From an uncultured Pelagibacteraceae bacterium (GTDB lineage Bacteria > Pseudomonadota > Alphaproteobacteria > Pelagibacterales > Pelagibacteraceae), in NCBI GenBank assembly GCA_902595535.1, contig CACJQI010000001.1, positions 169,853-233,852 on the forward strand: DNA of 64,000 nt. Direction: 5' to 3'. A program made the translations under genes and the position numbers. Below are positions 63,516 to 64,000 of the stretch, one piece after another; within the stretch, counting starts at the first letter, position 1, and each line of letters opens with the position of its first letter. Under the pieces are notes generated by a model. That model was given only the letters and a program-made list of their open reading frames with translations, was not told where the DNA came from and made no database searches.

Positions 63516-64000
63516 TTAATTTGAATTTTTAAACGAAACACTCCCAACATTATAAACCCCTAACAAACATATGAAAGTAAAAAACGAAAATAAGAAAGCA
63601 ACAATAGGTGGAAAAAATAAATTAAATTTTTTGTCTACCACGTAATGTTTTATATAATTTAAATCATTATCAATCATTAAACTTAAACCTTCAATTCTTT
63701 GTTCTTTTGCTTGTATTTTTTTCATGATACTACTGTTTGGACTTTGTGAATATAAATTTTTTAAAAATAATAGTGATAAATTTTCCTCAACAATATAATC
63801 TTTTACACTTTTATAGTATGAATCCATAACTTCTATAATCATTTCATCAAAGAATTTTTTTACATTTTTATCATAATTAATTCCATGAAACCTATTTTCA
63901 ATAAACAAATTACTATAACCTTCTTCCCAAGAAATTTTTGCACCCTTCCTCAACTTATTTTTTTTAAATACTATGCTTGCATAATTATTTGTATCAGACT
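63516..64000 (-). CDS. Partial inner-membrane protein, possibly Wzz/KpsE-like
   Basis: Only the C-terminal part is in the window. The frame stays open through the right edge (upstream codons read SDTNNYASIVFKKNKLRKGA), so the TTG at 63953 is not a real start. The visible part has a long helical stretch with LRKGAKISWEEGYSNLFIE near its beginning, a heptad-like region and one C-terminal membrane helix (FFPPIVAFLFSFFTFICLLG) before a 13-residue tail. A coiled-coil stem and C-terminal membrane helix fit polysaccharide co-polymerases and capsule-export proteins of the Wzz/KpsE type. The rest of the gene would be needed to prove it. Confidence 0.45.
   Translation of the reverse strand, partial: SDTNNYASIVFKKNKLRKGAKISWEEGYSNLFIENRFHGINYDKNVKKFFDEMIIEVMDSYYKSVKDYIVEENLSLLFLKNLYSQSPNSSIMKKIQAKEQRIEGLSLMIDNDLNYIKHYVVDKKFNLFFPPIVAFLFSFFTFICLLGVYNVGSVSFKNSN

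Noticed and set aside
63516..63953. Complete 145-aa gene starting at TTG 63953
   Set aside because: The frame stays open to the window edge with in-frame sense codons upstream, so this is the C-terminal part of a longer gene.
46208..64000. Prophage or transposon origin of the island
   Set aside because: No integrase, transposase, phage structural gene, terminal inverted repeat or tRNA-attachment duplication was seen; recombination of flanking rRNA-linked DNA is a simpler explanation.

Overview
The window is a densely packed, strongly AT-rich bacterial chromosome segment. Protein lengths, gene order and gene content point to the marine SAR11 clade (Candidatus Pelagibacter-like Alphaproteobacteria). 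Supporting signs are the block yebC-ruvC-like-tolQRAB-pal-cpoB-tilS-ftsH-folP-glmM, a three-subunit pntA1/pntA2/pntB transhydrogenase, a TrcR (DUF1013) regulator, an rpoH sigma factor, mostly 0-60 bp spacers and many 4-nt gene overlaps. No prophage, insertion sequence or CRISPR array was seen.

Region 1 (1-45,000) is core genome. From left to right it holds: a small membrane-protein ORF bounded by a 15-nt repeat; ppdK; glyS/glyQ and an S49 peptidase; isoprenoid, cofactor and shikimate genes (ispB-like, pdxH, aroC, dxs, ispA, xseB); tsaC/Sua5 with an ABC-2 exporter; tRNA-Arg; rluD and rpoH; purA, thiD, glmM, folP, ftsH and tilS; the whole Tol-Pal system; a RuvC/MOC1-like resolvase, yebC and ymdB; 5-formyl-THF cyclo-ligase and zapA with a coiled-coil partner. 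Divergent from zapA run tkt-gap-pgk-fba-thiE-efp-suhB-rpmE-trcR-rpsU and initiator tRNA. A transaldolase, the pnt genes and two very short genes follow: a 36-aa aa3-type oxidase subunit IV and a 41-aa ribosomal protein L36.

Region 2 (about 45,100 to the right edge, continuing beyond it) starts at a solitary 5S rRNA gene and is a cell-surface polysaccharide island. It holds an O-antigen ligase, a hexapeptide acyltransferase, a HisF-like/HisH-like/WbpG-like amidotransferase trio, glycosyltransferases, a UDP-HexNAc 2-epimerase and RmlD-type reductase pair, a WecA/WbpL-type initiating transferase, a 2-oxoglutarate oxygenase, an Old Yellow Enzyme, an SDR, a possible chain-length or capsule-export protein and several unknowns. 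The position next to a 5S gene that is not attached to a 23S gene matches the SAR11 hypervariable region known to split 16S-23S from 5S. The 23S itself is not in the window, so that match is inferred.

The most unusual item is a 429-aa protein at 59,888. It joins a MarR/EPS-type winged helix to a radical SAM/SPASM enzyme, and two 15-bp palindromes lie two helical turns apart over its promoter and start codon. This suggests an autoregulated enzyme-regulator controlling the surface-glycan island. Other points of interest are the loss of both HisF catalytic aspartates in the sugar-amidation HisF, the MOC1-type resolvase in the place of ruvCAB, zinc-free forms of L31 and L36, and an initiator tRNA with an A:U pair in its G:C-rich anticodon stem.
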